Of a stretch of DNA of 14,930 nt, positions 14,056-14,930 are shown one piece after another. Numbering within the stretch: the first letter of the stretch is position 1; each line of letters opens with the position of its first letter. A program made the position numbers and the translations under genes. The notes under the pieces were generated by a model. The model was not told the origin of the DNA. It saw only the letters and a program-made list of their open reading frames with translations, and ran no database searches. Source of the DNA: UBA2965 sp036526135 (lineage in GTDB: Bacteria; Pseudomonadota; Gammaproteobacteria; Pseudomonadales; Azotimanducaceae); NCBI GenBank assembly GCA_036526135.1, contig DATCZA010000019.1, forward strand, positions 1 through 14,930. Reading direction: 5' to 3'.

Positions 14056-14930
14056 CCGGGAAGGCGGCCCTGCGCCAGAGCGGGACCGGCCAATCCCCCG
14101 GGGACGGCCTCGAGCTGGTCTATCTGGACGTGGCCAGGATCAAGCCCTACGAGCACAACCCGCGTCGAGCGCCGAACGCGGAATTCGACCGCATCAAGGC
14201 ATCCATCCGCGTCGACGGGCTCGGTCAGCCGCTCGTCGTTACCCAGCGCCCGGGTGAATCCGACTATCTGGTTCACGCGGGCGGTAACACCCGCCTGCGC
14301 ATACTGAAGGAGCTCTTCGCCGAGACGGAAGACCCCCGATTTAGCAGGGTCGCCTGCGTGGTACGACGCTGGACGCGGGAGGCCGATGTCCTGCTCGCGC
14401 ACCTGAAGGAGAACGATCTGCGTGGCGAGCTCACCTTTCTGGACAAGGCCCTCGCGGTGGCCGATGCCAAACGTCTCCTGGAGGAAGACGGCACGATCGA
14501 ACTCACCCAGGCACGGCTCGCCGAGGTTCTCACACGATCCGGCTATGGTCTGAGCCAGGGGCTCATCTCGCAGATGGCCTATGTGGTGGAGCGGCTGCGG
14601 CCGCTGTTGCCGCAGACCTTGGAGAGTGGCATCGGTCGGCCCCAGGTCGCGAGGATCCGCGCACTGGATCGCGCCGCTCGGGCCCTGTGGCTTGAGCGTC
14701 CGGTCGACACCGAGGCCGAGTACGAACAGGTCTTCGAGGTCCTCTGCCGCCGCTACGACACACCCGACTGGGACATCGCCAATCTGCGCCGCGCGCTGGA
14801 AGCAGAAATCGCTGAGCGAGCGGACATCAGCATCCATGCGGTGAGCATCGAGATCGATACGCGGCTGTCCGGACGGGGCGTGGACGCGTTGCCGAGGCGC
14901 GACGACGCCGGCGAAGCGGGCGGTAGCTTC
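14052..14930 (+). CDS. ParB-family protein of an integrative element (partial, runs off the window)
   Basis: The frame is open for 293 codons to the window edge. The N-terminal ParB/Sulfiredoxin domain shows LVYLDVARIKPYEHNPRR (about 22-39), a RIKASIRVDGLGQPLVV segment and box II as HAGGNTRLRILKEL (76-89). ENDLRGELTFLDKALAV (about 121-137) and a helix-turn-helix region (LTQARLAEVLTRSGYGLSQG) follow. The GNTR form of box II, rather than GERR, is typical of ParB-like proteins of PFGI-1/SPI-7-type integrative conjugative elements. GAGGAG stands five bases before the ATG, which overlaps the stop of the upstream gene. Its job in such elements is probably stabilisation or regulation; DNA binding at a parS-like site is untested. 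Confidence 0.82.
   Translation, partial: MTGKAALRQSGTGQSPGDGLELVYLDVARIKPYEHNPRRAPNAEFDRIKASIRVDGLGQPLVVTQRPGESDYLVHAGGNTRLRILKELFAETEDPRFSRVACVVRRWTREADVLLAHLKENDLRGELTFLDKALAVADAKRLLEEDGTIELTQARLAEVLTRSGYGLSQGLISQMAYVVERLRPLLPQTLESGIGRPQVARIRALDRAARALWLERPVDTEAEYEQVFEVLCRRYDTPDWDIANLRRALEAEIAERADISIHAVSIEIDTRLSGRGVDALPRRDDAGEAGGSF

Noticed and set aside
13890..14837. Minus-strand open frame (315 codons) opposite the ParB gene
   Set aside because: The plus strand encodes a clear ParB domain, and the minus translation shows only shadow-frame composition.
1..14930. CRISPR array or insertion sequence
   Set aside because: No regularly spaced repeats, cas genes, complete transposase frame or terminal inverted repeats were seen.

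Overview
The window is GC-rich proteobacterial DNA. The complete Na+-pumping NADH:quinone oxidoreductase (NQR) operon, the soluble multihaem cytochrome c and the Tat-exported ApbE suggest a gammaproteobacterium, perhaps a marine, halophilic or haloalkaliphilic one. The lineage is an inference; no rRNA or marker gene is present.

Left part (1-3455). A short minus-strand relic resembles the C-terminus of a lycopene-cyclase-domain membrane protein (116-316). A good sigma70-type promoter (557-585) then precedes apbE, the periplasmic flavin transferase that attaches FMN to NQR subunits. Next come a 5'-truncated CPA2 cation/proton antiporter (1697-2119) and, on the minus strand, a secreted cytochrome with eight CXXCH haem sites. 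The cytochrome and the NQR operon diverge from a 117-bp region that holds two small palindromes.

Centre (3456-9765). nqrA-B-C-D-E-F-M are tightly packed, and most junctions overlap. They are followed by a two-CBS-domain protein whose start overlaps the end of nqrM. NqrD and NqrE keep all four Fe-S cysteines, NqrF keeps its 2Fe-2S, FAD and NADH motifs, and NqrC keeps the DGISGAT flavinylation motif. NqrB is atypical: the expected DxxSGAT site reads AGYAGTT, and a tyrosine sits where Vibrio NqrB has Gly141. ApbE (flavinylation) and NqrM (iron delivery) are both nearby, so the window holds the pump and its main maturation factors.

Right part (9766-14930). Composition becomes mixed and the genes are accessory. 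There is an unrecognised four-helix membrane protein split by a frame change exactly at an in-frame A AAA AAC slippery heptamer, then an AbiE-type toxin-antitoxin/abortive-infection pair (abiEi-abiEii, minus strand). Next is a phage-type switch (S24-peptidase repressor on the minus strand, small YdaS/Cro-like protein on the plus strand) with shared operator-like repeats. Last is a ParB-family gene that runs off the window and resembles those of PFGI-1-type integrative conjugative elements. The simplest reading is that the window crosses from chromosomal core into the control end of an integrated element with defence cargo. No tRNA, integrase or att repeat was seen, so the boundary is not located.
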